A stretch of DNA of 64,000 bases from Bradyrhizobium cytisi (GCF_008123515.1 NZ_VSSR01000021.1:186001-250000), one strand, 5' to 3'. Shown: positions 35,225-43,390, numbered from the stretch's first letter. Notes: generated by a model not told the origin, from the letters alone. Numbers and translations are program-made.

Positions 35225-36481
35225 TCAACGCAAGAGCTGTAGCACACTCTGCTGCGACTGGTTGGCGAGCGAGAGCGCGGACACCCCGATCGACTGACGA
35301 GTCGACAGCGCCTGGCTGTTGGCCGCTTCCTCGTTGGTGTCGGCGAGCGTCAGGGCGGACGAACCGGTCTGCAGCACGTTGATGATCTGCTTCGAGAAAT
35401 CCTGGCGGATCTGCACGATCGACAGGTTGGCGCCGAAGGCGGAGGCCTGCGACCGCAGCGTGGTGCTGGCGGCATTGAGCGAGGTCAGAACCTTGCCGGT
35501 CAGGACGTTGTCCGTGAAATCCACGCCGGCGGTCAACTGGCTCAGGCCGAGACCGTTCGGATTGAATGTCACGCCCGCGATCGTCAGCGTCGACTTGCCA
35601 GTCTCGTCGAAGATCATTTTCAGAGAGTTGCCATCGAGCAGGTTGACGCCGTTGAAAGAGGCGTCCTGCGCTGTGGTGGTAATCTGCTGAAGGATCTGGT
35701 TGTACTGGCTGACGAGGGTCGCCCTGGCTTGCTGCGAGATCGGGTCGGGCACCGCCGCAACGACGGCACCACCTGCGCCACCGCCCGCGGCATTGCCGCT
35801 GATATTGATGGCGTCCAGCGTGACGGGAGCAGCGGGAACGGCGGTACCCGTGATCACCTGTCCCGCACCGTCATTGGTCGACGTAAGAGTCAGACTGTCA
35901 GGGCCGGTGATTGAGCCCGCGAGGTTGACGCCCGCATCCGCCAGTGCCTGATTGAGCTGTGCCAGCGACTGGACCTGTGCGGTCTTGGTCACCGGATTGA
36001 AGCTTGACGGGGCAGTGCCGATGGTGATCGTGGCAGCAGTGCCGGCGGAATTGGTAAACGTATAAACGCCGCCGTTGAGCTTACTTGTCGTGAGGTCCGC
36101 GGAAGTGGCTCCGCCCGTCCCGGTGGGAGCGCCCGTGCCGGTGAACTGGATGTTTGATTTGGTGCTGTAGCCCGTGGGCTGCTGCAGCACCTGGTTGGCG
36201 ATCGACTTCGCGGTATCGACCAGCTTCGACAGCGAGGTGATGCCGGTGTTGGCGGCCTGCAGGACCTGCACGCCGTTGCCGATGCTGTCGAGCAAATTGC
36301 TGATGTCGCTGGCGCGGGCATCGAGACCGGCGGCGGTGAAGAAGTTGGTCGGATTGTCGAGCGCGCTGTTGACCTTCTTGCCGGTGGCGAGACGGCCCTG
36401 CGTGGTCGCGAGCAGATCAGCGGTGCCCTGCAGCGAGAGCAGATTCTGACGGACTGCCGCGGTAAGGACGACGTCGGACAT
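35225..36481 (-). CDS. fliC: Flagellin 3
   Basis: A 418-residue flagellin, starting MSDVVLTAAVRQNLLSLQGT at 36481. Its terminal domains match flagellins 1 and 2, but the centre is its own (DLTTSKLNGGVYTFTNSAG, FNPVTKTAQVQSLAQLNQAL). It is inverted relative to flagellin 2, so the conserved ends form long inverted repeats. A perfect CtrA box lies 92 bases upstream of its start. Confidence 0.95.
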   Translation of the reverse strand: MSDVVLTAAVRQNLLSLQGTADLLATTQGRLATGKKVNSALDNPTNFFTAAGLDARASDISNLLDSIGNGVQVLQAANTGITSLSKLVDTAKSIANQVLQQPTGYSTKSNIQFTGTGAPTGTGGATSADLTTSKLNGGVYTFTNSAGTAATITIGTAPSSFNPVTKTAQVQSLAQLNQALADAGVNLAGSITGPDSLTLTSTNDGAGQVITGTAVPAAPVTLDAINISGNAAGGGAGGAVVAAVPDPISQQARATLVSQYNQILQQITTTAQDASFNGVNLLDGNSLKMIFDETGKSTLTIAGVTFNPNGLGLSQLTAGVDFTDNVLTGKVLTSLNAASTTLRSQASAFGANLSIVQIRQDFSKQIINVLQTGSSALTLADTNEEAANSQALSTRQSIGVSALSLANQSQQSVLQLLR

Positions 36482-36872
36482 TTGAATGACTTCCCTTGTG
36501 TGCACCGCCGGCGTCCTAGTCCGGGTCAATGCGCTTTGTGGTTTCAGCCTCCGCAAGAGTGAACAAAAGCTTTTAAAATATGATTAACCACTGCTTACGA
36601 AATGTGGTTAACGATACGTTCCGATCGGCGACGGCTGGGGCAGTGCTGGACAACGCCGCGGTTCTGGCCGGGGAATCCTGCTTCGGCCGAAACAGACCGG
36701 TCAGCGATGATCTCGAAAGCCGCGCTCGGTTCGAGCCCGAAACTCCCCTGGGTCAAATCTGATGACGCGAATTCGGGCAGCGAGTAAGTTAATCTTAATT
36801 GGCCGCCTTTAGGGGTTACAACGAGGAAGTCCGGAAACTTGTCAGACGGAACAAGGTTTGCTGAGGTGACGA
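36482..36872. other. Divergent regulatory region between flagellin 3 and flaF
   Basis: About 390 bases without a gene. It contains the perfect CtrA box at 36573-36588, a TTAACGATACG half-site near 36607, and an AT-richer stretch with TTAATCTTAATT near 36790 that could be the flaF promoter. Confidence 0.5.
36573..36588. promoter_or_regulatory. CtrA box between flagellin 3 and flaF
   Basis: TTAAAATATGATTAAC, an exact TTAA-N7-TTAAC. It lies 92 bases from flagellin 3 and 285 bases from flaF, so it more probably serves flagellin 3. Confidence 0.65.
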
Positions 36873-37241
36873 ATGTCTAGTGCTGCCGCTCAAGCCTACG
36901 CGCGCGTCGCGAGTACCACCTCATCCCCGCGCGATATTGAAGCCCAGACATTGTTGAAAGCGGCGAACAAGCTGCAAGCCGTCGTATCCGACCCCGAAGC
37001 GAGCTATGTGCAGATGTCCGAGGCGTTGATCTATAACCGCAAGCTCTGGACAATCTTTCTCAGCGAAGCTCAGCGCGATGGGAACCCGCAGCCAATGGAT
37101 GTTCGGCAGAACATCGCCAACATCAGCATCTTCGTGCTGTCCCAGACAGCGGCGCTGCAGATCAGCCCCCAGCGGGAGCACTTCAAGTCGTTGATCGAGA
37201 TAAACCGCAACATTGCAGCCGGATTGAGCGGGCGCGCCTGA
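36873..37241 (+). CDS. flaF: Flagellar regulator FlaF
   Basis: A 122-residue FlaF. It begins MSSAAAQAYARVASTTSSPR and has the family core NRKLWTIFLSEAQRDGNPQ and LRQNIANISIF-like VRQNIANISIFVL. FlaF acts with FlbT to couple flagellin synthesis and export to hook completion. It is followed 31 bases later by a small unknown gene. Confidence 0.88.
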   Translation: MSSAAAQAYARVASTTSSPRDIEAQTLLKAANKLQAVVSDPEASYVQMSEALIYNRKLWTIFLSEAQRDGNPQPMDVRQNIANISIFVLSQTAALQISPQREHFKSLIEINRNIAAGLSGRA

Positions 37242-37272
37242 GCGGACGTGCCGATTGAGGTGAATTCAAGCG

Positions 37273-37638
37273 ATGGCGGACATCCTTAGCATTCTGAGCA
37301 ACAGCTATAAGACAGCGCCAACGGCTTCGTCATCGAATGTGAAGTATGTTCCGGTCGATTCCACCCTTTATACCGGAACCTGGAAGGGGACGTATTCCAC
37401 AGGCGAGAAGTTTTCGTTCTCAATCTCTGACGTTCAAGGATTTCGCGCCAAGGTCAAATACCAGAGCGGCACGGGCCCAGTTCAGTACCAGGACGTGCTG
37501 ATCAAGGAAAATTCCTTCCGAATCGGCGACTCCAAGTTCCTGCTGAAGAAGATCGGTCACGCGCAGATCAAGACGGTCGTCACCAATCCTGCGACCGGAG
37601 CGAACGTGCTCAATACGGCGTACGCCGACCTGGTCTGA
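37273..37638 (+). CDS. Unknown 121-residue protein within the flaF-flbT region
   Basis: A small, beta-rich soluble protein with no signal peptide. Tyr/Thr/Ser-rich blocks TGTWKGTYSTGEKFSFSISD and GFRAKVKYQSGTGPVQYQD suggest an antiparallel beta sheet or lipocalin-like strand set. It lies 31 bases after flaF, so is probably cotranscribed. I do not recognise the family. Its place suggests a role in flagellin handling or in filament structure, but this is inference. Confidence 0.65.
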   Translation: MADILSILSNSYKTAPTASSSNVKYVPVDSTLYTGTWKGTYSTGEKFSFSISDVQGFRAKVKYQSGTGPVQYQDVLIKENSFRIGDSKFLLKKIGHAQIKTVVTNPATGANVLNTAYADLV

Positions 37639-37692
37639 TCGCGGCATCGCGAAGCGTCCTGGTCACCGATCCGCGTTGTCGCGCCGCGGTAG

Positions 37693-37708
37693 TTAATGTC
37701 TCGTTAAC
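37693..37708 (+). promoter_or_regulatory. CtrA box upstream of flbT copy 2
   Basis: TTAATGTCTCGTTAAC, an exact TTAA-N7-TTAAC, 201 bases upstream of the second flbT. Confidence 0.6.
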
Positions 37709-37909
37709 CAAACCCATTTACCGTTTGGCAACGGAAATCCGCGCTACGGCCGGCAAGCCGACCGTTCGAAAGTAGCTCAGCCGGCCCGTGCGCAGCCGGC
37801 GGTGGGGTTCCCTCCGACGAACCTGGTCAGCTCGCTGGAGCAGGAGTCTTTCATCTCTCGCTTCGTCGCAGACGGCTTGTTTTTGGTATGAGCGCAGGAG
37901 GTAACAGCG

Positions 37910-38296
37910 ATGGCGCTGAAAGTTGAACTGAAGCCCTTCGAGCGAATCATCATCGGCCAAAGCCTCATCACCAACTCAGATGCGCGAACCAGGCTATTGA
38001 TCTCGGGAGAGGCGCCGATTATGCGGGAGAAGGATCTCCTGACCGCGGAGACCGCCGACACGCCGGTGAAGCGGCTCTATCTTTGCGTTCAGATGATGTA
38101 CCTCGAGAACGACATCCCGAAATACCAGGAGCTCTATGTGAGCTTCGTCAAGGATCTGCTCGAGGCGGTGCCAAGCTTCAGAACGTCGATCGAGGCTGCA
38201 AGCAAGCTGATCCTGAGCGGCTCTCTGTACAATTCATTGAAGGAGATCCAGAAACTCGTCAAACGGGAGGACGAGTTGCTGAAGCAGAGCGTTTAG
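37910..38296 (+). CDS. flbT: Flagellin post-transcriptional regulator FlbT, copy 2
   Basis: A 128-residue FlbT with the start MALKVELKPFERIIIGQSLI and the middle block DTPVKRLYLCVQMMYLEND. It has its own CtrA box and a hairpin at its stop. It is about the usual family length (130-145) but lacks the extra C-terminal tail of copy 1. Two FlbTs in one locus may serve different flagellins. Confidence 0.9.
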   Translation: MALKVELKPFERIIIGQSLITNSDARTRLLISGEAPIMREKDLLTAETADTPVKRLYLCVQMMYLENDIPKYQELYVSFVKDLLEAVPSFRTSIEAASKLILSGSLYNSLKEIQKLVKREDELLKQSV

Positions 38297-38303
38297 CTCT
38301 GCT
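38283..38303. terminator. Hairpin between convergent flbT copy 2 and FlaG-like gene
   Basis: AGCAGAGC-GTTTA-GCTCTGCT, a perfect 8-bp stem that includes the flbT stop codon. Confidence 0.55.
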
Positions 38304-38320
38304 GATCAGCCTCCACGACT

Positions 38321-38680
38321 TCAGGCGCTGCGGTCGGTCGACAGCGGGCGTTCTGCGTCGGCCTTGCTGAGGTCGAGCGCGTGAAAATAGGCGCGGCGGC
38401 GCAGCATCGCTTCGTCCGGAAATTGCTCCACGACCTGGTCGGTCTTCTCGTTGACGACCTGGAAAACGAAGGATGCGGCGGCCTGGTTGAACACGACCTG
38501 GCGCGAAACGTTCTGACTGTACAGATCATTGCGCGCGGCGGCGCCAGCGTCGCTCGCGCTGACGGTCTGGCTCGCGGGCAAATCGGTCCGCACGGCGTCG
38601 TTGGCCGCCGCGCTCGACGTCGCTATGGGTAGCGCGGCGACCGGTATCCCCACCGGCCTGATGCTGAAATCTGTACTCAT
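38321..38680 (-). CDS. FlaG-like flagellar protein
   Basis: A 119-residue protein. The C-terminal block SFVFQVVNEKTDQVVEQFPD followed by EAMLRRRAYF matches the FlaG pattern (V-N-x-T-x-x-V-x-x-x-P-x-E). FlaG influences filament length in other bacteria. The N-terminal 60 residues are Ala/Ser-rich and probably disordered. Neighbours are all flagellar. Confidence 0.65.
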   Translation of the reverse strand: MSTDFSIRPVGIPVAALPIATSSAAANDAVRTDLPASQTVSASDAGAAARNDLYSQNVSRQVVFNQAAASFVFQVVNEKTDQVVEQFPDEAMLRRRAYFHALDLSKADAERPLSTDRSA

Positions 38681-38840
38681 GGCAGCCTCCTGGTTGCCTC
38701 GTGTGAGTCAAATCCCAACCCCTCTCAATACGCAACCATGGAACACCAGGATTGAACACCGGGTAAGCAAACGTGACTAACCGCGCGACGCTTTCGCCGC
38801 ACGGTTTTTCGTAAAATTGGATGGAGTTCCTTGTCTGCGC

Positions 38841-39338
38841 TCAGAGCGTGCGGCTGACCGCGAGCGGCGTGATGTGACGCGGGCCAGGCGTGGCGCGGCG
38901 GCCCGCCGCCGTATAGGTGTTCGGCACGTTGCGCTTCTGGATCTCGGCATTGACGCCGCGCACGACGCTCTCGGAGACCGCATGGGCGGTCGCGAGCACT
39001 GTAAGATTGACCTGAAGCATGGCGCGGAAGGCGTCGTGGTGGCGGTGCAGCGTCGAGAGTAGCTCGGGCGCGGATTTCGAAAGCTGCACCTGGTTCGCCT
39101 TCAACTGGCTGACGGCGCCGGCGTAGCGCCGCGACAGCTCCTGCTTCTGGCTTTCCATCATCATCGCTTCGCGAACCTTGCCGGCACGGACGAGCTCGGT
39201 CTCGCGCTCGATCAGGCCGAGCAGGGCGCTCATCGCGTCCATCAGGTCCTCTGCGAGCTTGCGCGCAGCGGCGCTCTCGGGCGTATTGTTCGGGCGCTGC
39301 GCTGGCATCGGCCGACGTGACGCGTTGAAGTGGTTCAT
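38841..39338 (-). CDS. FlgN-like flagellar export chaperone
   Basis: A 165-residue, mostly helical protein with the FlgN-type core DLMDAMSALLGLIERETELV and AGKVREAMMM. FlgN chaperones FlgK and FlgL for export. It lies 11 bases after flgJ on the same strand, in the order flgI-flgJ-flgN used by many alphaproteobacteria. The C-terminal RHITPLAVSRTL tail is not typical. Confidence 0.65.
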   Translation of the reverse strand: MNHFNASRRPMPAQRPNNTPESAAARKLAEDLMDAMSALLGLIERETELVRAGKVREAMMMESQKQELSRRYAGAVSQLKANQVQLSKSAPELLSTLHRHHDAFRAMLQVNLTVLATAHAVSESVVRGVNAEIQKRNVPNTYTAAGRRATPGPRHITPLAVSRTL

Positions 39339-39349
39339 CTCGTTTGACC

Positions 39350-39736
39350 TTATGCCGTACGAAGAGTGGTTTTGGCCTGCTGCATGATCAGGGTACGGTA
39401 GACGTCGCGGGCTACACCGACGCCGCCGGCATTGGCGAAGTTCTTGGAATATTGCTCGGTCAGCATCGAGCGCCAGACGCCGGTGCCCGGCGTATCGCCG
39501 AACGGGCCTTCGCCCTTCAGCCCCGAAGTCATCTGCGCGAACATGCTGTTGAGGAACATGCCCTCGAAGTCAGTGGCGGTCTTCTGCGTCTTGGCCTGCT
39601 GCTGCGGCGAGACCTTTTGCAACGCTGCGGCGAGCTCGAAATCGGGACGGCCGTTGCGGCTTTCCACGGAGAACGCTGGGTTCGAGAGTGCGGCGGTGAC
39701 GACGTGCGCGGTGTTGAGCATGCCGGTCTGCATCAC
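39350..39736 (-). CDS. flgJ: Rod-binding protein FlgJ (CheL type, no muramidase)
   Basis: A 128-residue protein equivalent to the N-terminal rod-capping domain of FlgJ: DFEGMFLNSMFAQMTSGLKG and GPFGDTPGTGVWRSML with EQYSKNFANAGGVGVARD. The peptidoglycan hydrolase domain of enteric FlgJ is absent, as usual in alphaproteobacteria, where it is also called CheL. It overlaps the flgI stop by four bases (ATGA), so the two are coupled. Confidence 0.85.
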   Translation of the reverse strand: MMQTGMLNTAHVVTAALSNPAFSVESRNGRPDFELAAALQKVSPQQQAKTQKTATDFEGMFLNSMFAQMTSGLKGEGPFGDTPGTGVWRSMLTEQYSKNFANAGGVGVARDVYRTLIMQQAKTTLRTA

Positions 39737-40857
39737 ATCACCTCTATGTCGGCTTCGATCGCACCCGCGGCCTTGATCGCCTGGAGGATGCTGATGAGGT
39801 CGCGCGGGCCGATGCCGAGGCCGTTGAGGCCGTCGACGAGCTGCTGCAGCGAGACGCCGTCCTTGACGACGGCGAACTTCTTGCCGTCCTCGGTGACGCC
39901 GACGCTGGAGCGCGGCGTGACCACGGTGCGACCCCGCGACAGCGGGTTGGGTTGGCTCACTTGCGGGCTCTCGGAGATCGTGACCGTGAGATTGCCCTGC
40001 GCGACCGCGACGGTGGCGACGCGGACGTCGCGGCCCATCACGATGATGCCCGAGCGCTCGTCGATGACGATCTTGGCGGCGAGATCCGGATCGACCTGAA
40101 GCTGCTCGATCTCCGTCAGGAAGGCGACCACGTTGCCCTTGAACTCCGGCGGGATCGTCAGCTGCACTGTCGAGGGATCGATCGGCTCGGCGCTCTTGAC
40201 GCCGAGATAGTCGTTGATCGCCGCTGCAATGCGCTTGGCGGTGGTGAAATCGGCGTTGCGCAGCGCGAGCCGCACGTTCGGCAGCCGGTTCAGCGCGAAC
40301 TCGATCTCGCGCTCGATGATGGCGCCGTTGGCGATGCGTCCTACGGTCGGAACGCCGCGTACGATTTTGGCCGCTTCACCCTCGGCCTGAAAGCCGGAGA
40401 TCGCGAGCGAGCCCTGTGCCACTGCATAGACGTTGCCGTCGGCGCCGAGGAGCGGGGTGACGAGCAGGGTGCCGCCGCGCAAATCCTTGGCATCGCCGAG
40501 CGCGGAGACGGTGACGTCCATGCGGGTGCCTTGCGTCGCGAATGCCGGCAGATTGCCGGTCACCATGACGGCCGCGACGTTGCCGGTGCGGATGGTGGCG
40601 CCGCGGATGTTGACGCCCATGCGCTCGAGCATCGCTTGCAGCGACTGCTTGGTGAAGGGGATGTTGTTGAGGGTGTCGCCGGTGCCGTTGAGGCCGACGA
40701 CGAGGCCGTAGCCGATGAGCTGGTTCTGCCGCACGCCTTCGATATTGGCGAGATCCTTGATGCGCGAGGTCGCACGCGCAGGCGCGACCGAGAGCGCCAG
40801 CGCTGACAGCGCGGCGCAGGCCACCCCAACAATCCTCACCCAACGAACGCCTGGCAT
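39733..40857 (-). CDS. flgI: Flagellar P-ring protein FlgI
   Basis: A 374-residue P-ring subunit. The ATG at 40857 follows a purine-rich CGGGGAGCAGAGG and gives a signal peptide (VGVACAALSALALSVAPARA). The mature start RIKDLANIEGVRQNQLIGYG is diagnostic, as is LNGTGDTLNNIPFTKQSLQA. A longer in-frame start at 40908 adds 17 residues before the signal and has no ribosome site. FlgI assembles in the peptidoglycan layer around the rod. Confidence 0.93.
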   Translation of the reverse strand: MPGVRWVRIVGVACAALSALALSVAPARATSRIKDLANIEGVRQNQLIGYGLVVGLNGTGDTLNNIPFTKQSLQAMLERMGVNIRGATIRTGNVAAVMVTGNLPAFATQGTRMDVTVSALGDAKDLRGGTLLVTPLLGADGNVYAVAQGSLAISGFQAEGEAAKIVRGVPTVGRIANGAIIEREIEFALNRLPNVRLALRNADFTTAKRIAAAINDYLGVKSAEPIDPSTVQLTIPPEFKGNVVAFLTEIEQLQVDPDLAAKIVIDERSGIIVMGRDVRVATVAVAQGNLTVTISESPQVSQPNPLSRGRTVVTPRSSVGVTEDGKKFAVVKDGVSLQQLVDGLNGLGIGPRDLISILQAIKAAGAIEADIEVM

Positions 40858-41066
40858 CCTCTGCTCCCCGAGGCTCCTCACATCTCGGACCATCTGCGAC
40901 ACTCCCATGACGAGCTGGTCCGACGCTTTCCTTGCGAGCGCTGTGCCAACACGGGGCAGAGGGTGTAGTCGATTGAATAGGTTGAATAAATCTCTTCGGA
41001 TCGGTGCCAGCCGGCATTCGCCCTAAGGAGCGAAACTGCCGCCTGTCGGCAGATTTTGCCGGGCCG

Positions 41067-41082
41067 TTTACGCCCCGTTAAC
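41067..41082. promoter_or_regulatory. CtrA box between divergent flgI and fliX
   Basis: TTTA-N7-TTAAC, one mismatch to the consensus, 44 bases upstream of fliX. In Caulobacter the fliX/flgI divergent promoters are CtrA controlled, so the context supports the site. Confidence 0.6.
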
Positions 41083-41126
41083 CATAAAGCGGCGAATGTG
41101 GCGCATCGATCACCCGGATTGCTCCG

Positions 41127-41540
41127 ATGCGCATCTACGGACCGAATGGCACCACGCTTGGAACGCCGGCCAGCCAGGCCAGGCGAACGAGCTCCGGCAC
41201 CTTCGTGCTGCCCGACACGAATTCGGCGCAGGAGACCCGCGCAGCGGCCGCACCCAAGGCCTCCGCCAACATCGATGCGCTGCTCGCGCTGCAAGGCATC
41301 GAGGAAGATCCGGTCGAGCGCCGCAAGCGCTCGGTCGTCCGCGGCAAGACCGCGCTCGACGTGCTCGACGATCTCAAGATGGGACTCTTGTCCGGCAATC
41401 TCGATACATCGACCGTGATGCGGCTGCGCGATGCGGCTGCGAACCTGAAATCGTCCTCCGGCGATCCCGGTCTCGATTCCGTGCTGTCCGAGATCGAGCT
41501 GCGCGTCGAGGTCGAGCTGGCCAAGGCCGAGCAGGCGTAG
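41127..41540 (+). CDS. fliX: Flagellar assembly regulator FliX
   Basis: A 137-residue FliX: MRIYGPNG start, DALLALQGIEEDPVERRKRS and KTALDVLDDLKMGLLSGNLD. In Caulobacter FliX senses assembly of the early basal body and gates FlbD-dependent sigma54 transcription of later genes. It fits here with the sigma54 promoter of flgE. It is divergent from flgI. Confidence 0.9.
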   Translation: MRIYGPNGTTLGTPASQARRTSSGTFVLPDTNSAQETRAAAAPKASANIDALLALQGIEEDPVERRKRSVVRGKTALDVLDDLKMGLLSGNLDTSTVMRLRDAAANLKSSSGDPGLDSVLSEIELRVEVELAKAEQA

Positions 41541-41578
41541 TCGTCCAGCGGATCATTTGAGGCGCTTACGGAACGGCT

Positions 41579-41950
41579 TTACGCCGCTTCGTCTTTCTGC
41601 TGCGAATCGTAGCGGCGCTGGGCGGCGAGCACGTCTTTCAGATTTTCCTCGGCCCAATCGCGCAACGGATCGACCGCGGCGGCGAGCGTCACACCGAGCT
41701 GCGTGATCGAATATTCAACCGTCACCGGCACGGTCGCGATGGCGCGGCGCTTGATCAAGCCGTCGCGCTCGAGCGACTTGAGAACCTGGCTCAGCATCTT
41801 CTGCGAGATGCCTTCAATCGTGCGGCGTAACTGATTGAAGCGCATCGGCTCCTCGCGCAGCAACAACAGGATCAGCACGGCCCATTTGTCGCCGACGCGA
41901 TCGAGGATCTGGCGCGTTGGACAATCGGCTGCATAGACGTTGGGTTTCAT
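41579..41950 (-). CDS. HxlR-family transcriptional regulator
   Basis: A 123-residue HxlR winged-helix protein: CPTRQILDRVGDKWAVLILL at the N-terminus and RFNQLRRTIEGISQKMLSQV in the DNA-reading helix. A cysteine just before the first helix (ADCPT) is the residue that senses oxidants or electrophiles in many HxlR proteins. It is divergent from an NAD(P)-binding oxidoreductase, a common pairing, so it most likely represses it. Confidence 0.88.
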   Translation of the reverse strand: MKPNVYAADCPTRQILDRVGDKWAVLILLLLREEPMRFNQLRRTIEGISQKMLSQVLKSLERDGLIKRRAIATVPVTVEYSITQLGVTLAAAVDPLRDWAEENLKDVLAAQRRYDSQQKDEAA

Positions 41951-42068
41951 CTCATTCCTTGCACTTGCCTCGTACTTGCCTCGCACTTGCGTTCGGCTTG
42001 CCGGTTACTCCTGCGTAATCAGGTAAGCACAAAGTGCTCTCTTAACACCAGCGTTCCTTACGATATCT

Positions 42069-42085
42069 AGTTACCATTGGTTACT
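42069..42085. promoter_or_regulatory. Imperfect palindrome, possible HxlR operator
   Basis: AGTTACCA-T-TGGTTACT, one mismatch in an 8-1-8 inverted repeat, 22 bases before the oxidoreductase start, where repressor binding would block transcription. Confidence 0.4.
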
Positions 42086-42106
42086 ACAGAAGCGAAGGAG
42101 CCTTCC

Positions 42107-42718
42107 ATGAAAATCGCAGTTGCCGGCGCCTCGGGCCGGGCCGGTTCGGAGATCACCAAGGAACTGTCTCGCCGCGGCCACGGCGTCACCGCCATCGCAC
42201 GGAACCCGGAGAAGATTGCAATCCTGCCGAACGTCACCCCGACTAAGGGCGACGTGCTCGACCAGGCCGGCCTGTCCAAGCTCTGGGCCGGGCACGATGT
42301 GGCCATCAGTTCCGTCCACTTCCTGGCGAGCGACCCGCACAAGTTGATCGGCGCGGCCAAGGACGCCAAGGTCGGGCGCTATCTGGTTGTCGGCGGCGCC
42401 GGCAGTTTGGAGGTCGCGCCCGGCGTCAAACTGGTCACAACCCCCGGTTTTCCGGCCCAATACAAGGCCGAGGCGGAGGCGGGTGGGGCCTTTCTCGACC
42501 TGCTGCGCCAGGAAAAGGAGCTGAACTGGACCTTCATCTCGCCCTCGGCGCTGTTCATCGAGGGGGAACGGACCACCAAGTTCCGGCTCGGGACCGATCA
42601 GCTTCTCGCAGATGCGAACGGCAAGAGCTGGATCAGCTTCGCCGACTACGCCATCGCGCTCGCCGATGAGATCGAGAAGCCGGCCCATTTGAGGCAGCGT
42701 TTCACGGTCGGCTACTAG
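42107..42718 (+). CDS. NAD(P)-binding oxidoreductase (NmrA/YwnB-like)
   Basis: A 203-residue atypical SDR. The Rossmann motif is MKIAVAGASGRAGSEITKEL. Later blocks VGRYLVVGGAGSLEVAPG and WTFISPSALF follow the YwnB/BVR-B-like pattern. The start at 42107 follows GAAGGAG. Likely a cytoplasmic NADPH-dependent reductase or redox sensor under the adjacent HxlR regulator. Confidence 0.82.
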   Translation: MKIAVAGASGRAGSEITKELSRRGHGVTAIARNPEKIAILPNVTPTKGDVLDQAGLSKLWAGHDVAISSVHFLASDPHKLIGAAKDAKVGRYLVVGGAGSLEVAPGVKLVTTPGFPAQYKAEAEAGGAFLDLLRQEKELNWTFISPSALFIEGERTTKFRLGTDQLLADANGKSWISFADYAIALADEIEKPAHLRQRFTVGY

Positions 42719-42892
42719 CTCGGCTTTTGGCCGCCCCCGGGCCCTCCCGGATAAACCTTCCTGTGCAAGGGCTTGGGGGCGCTAACTGCGCTATTAAGGA
42801 AATATTGTCTGTCACATGGGGTAGCTATATAAGCCCCGGCTCAACGGACCCCGTTCCGTTCATGAGTCGTTGCTTGAGAAGATAGGCCGCCC

Positions 42893-43303
42893 TTGGAAAA
42901 GTTGAAAAACTACCGACCGACCGAAAAAGAGCCTTTCATGAACGACCGGCAGAAGGAGTACTTCCGTATGAAGCTCCTCGCCTGGAAGGATGAGATCCTC
43001 AAAGAGTCCAAGCTCACGCTGCAGGCTCTGCAGGAGGAGAACGTGAACCACCCCGATCTCGCCGATCGGGCATCGTCCGAAACCGACCGCGCCATCGAAC
43101 TCCGCGCCCGCGACCGCCAGCGCAAGTTGATCGCCAAGATCGACGCCGCGCTCCAGCGCATCGAGGACAACACCTACGGCTATTGCGAGGATACCGGCGA
43201 GCCGATCTCTTTGAAGCGGCTCGAGGCCCGGCCCATCGCAACGCTCTCGGTGGAAGCGCAGGAGCGCCACGAGAAACGCGAGAAAGTCTATCGCGACGAA
43301 TAG
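42893..43303 (+). CDS. dksA: RNA-polymerase-binding factor DksA, single-cysteine type
   Basis: A 136-residue DksA: MNDRQKEYFRMKLLAWKDEI coiled coil, a tip with DLADRASSETDRA (the DxxDxA element that reaches the RNA polymerase active site), and a degenerate zinc finger YGYCEDTGEPISLKRLEARP with one cysteine. The one-cysteine form is known in alphaproteobacteria. It mediates the stringent response with ppGpp. The start is a TTG at 42893; an internal ATG at 42938 would lose 15 residues. A terminator follows. Confidence 0.9.
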   Translation: MEKLKNYRPTEKEPFMNDRQKEYFRMKLLAWKDEILKESKLTLQALQEENVNHPDLADRASSETDRAIELRARDRQRKLIAKIDAALQRIEDNTYGYCEDTGEPISLKRLEARPIATLSVEAQERHEKREKVYRDE

Positions 43304-43310
43304 AGTCAGG

Positions 43311-43337
43311 GCCGCAGCGATGCGGCTCTTTGTTTTT
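43311..43337 (+). terminator. Intrinsic terminator after dksA
   Basis: GCCGCA-GCGA-TGCGGC stem followed by TCTTTGTTTTTG, 8 bases after the stop. Confidence 0.85.
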
Positions 43338-43354
43338 GGATATGCCGCCACCGA

Positions 43355-43390
43355 AAGAACGAGTCGGTAGCGCATTAAGAACGAGTCGGT
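43355..43390 (+). repeat. 14-bp direct repeat
   Basis: AAGAACGAGTCGGT occurs at 43355 and again at 43377, 22 bases apart (two turns). It lies between the dksA terminator and the 3' end of the orphan 648-residue gene, at the border of the accessory region. It may be a regulator site or the scar of an insertion. Confidence 0.5.
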
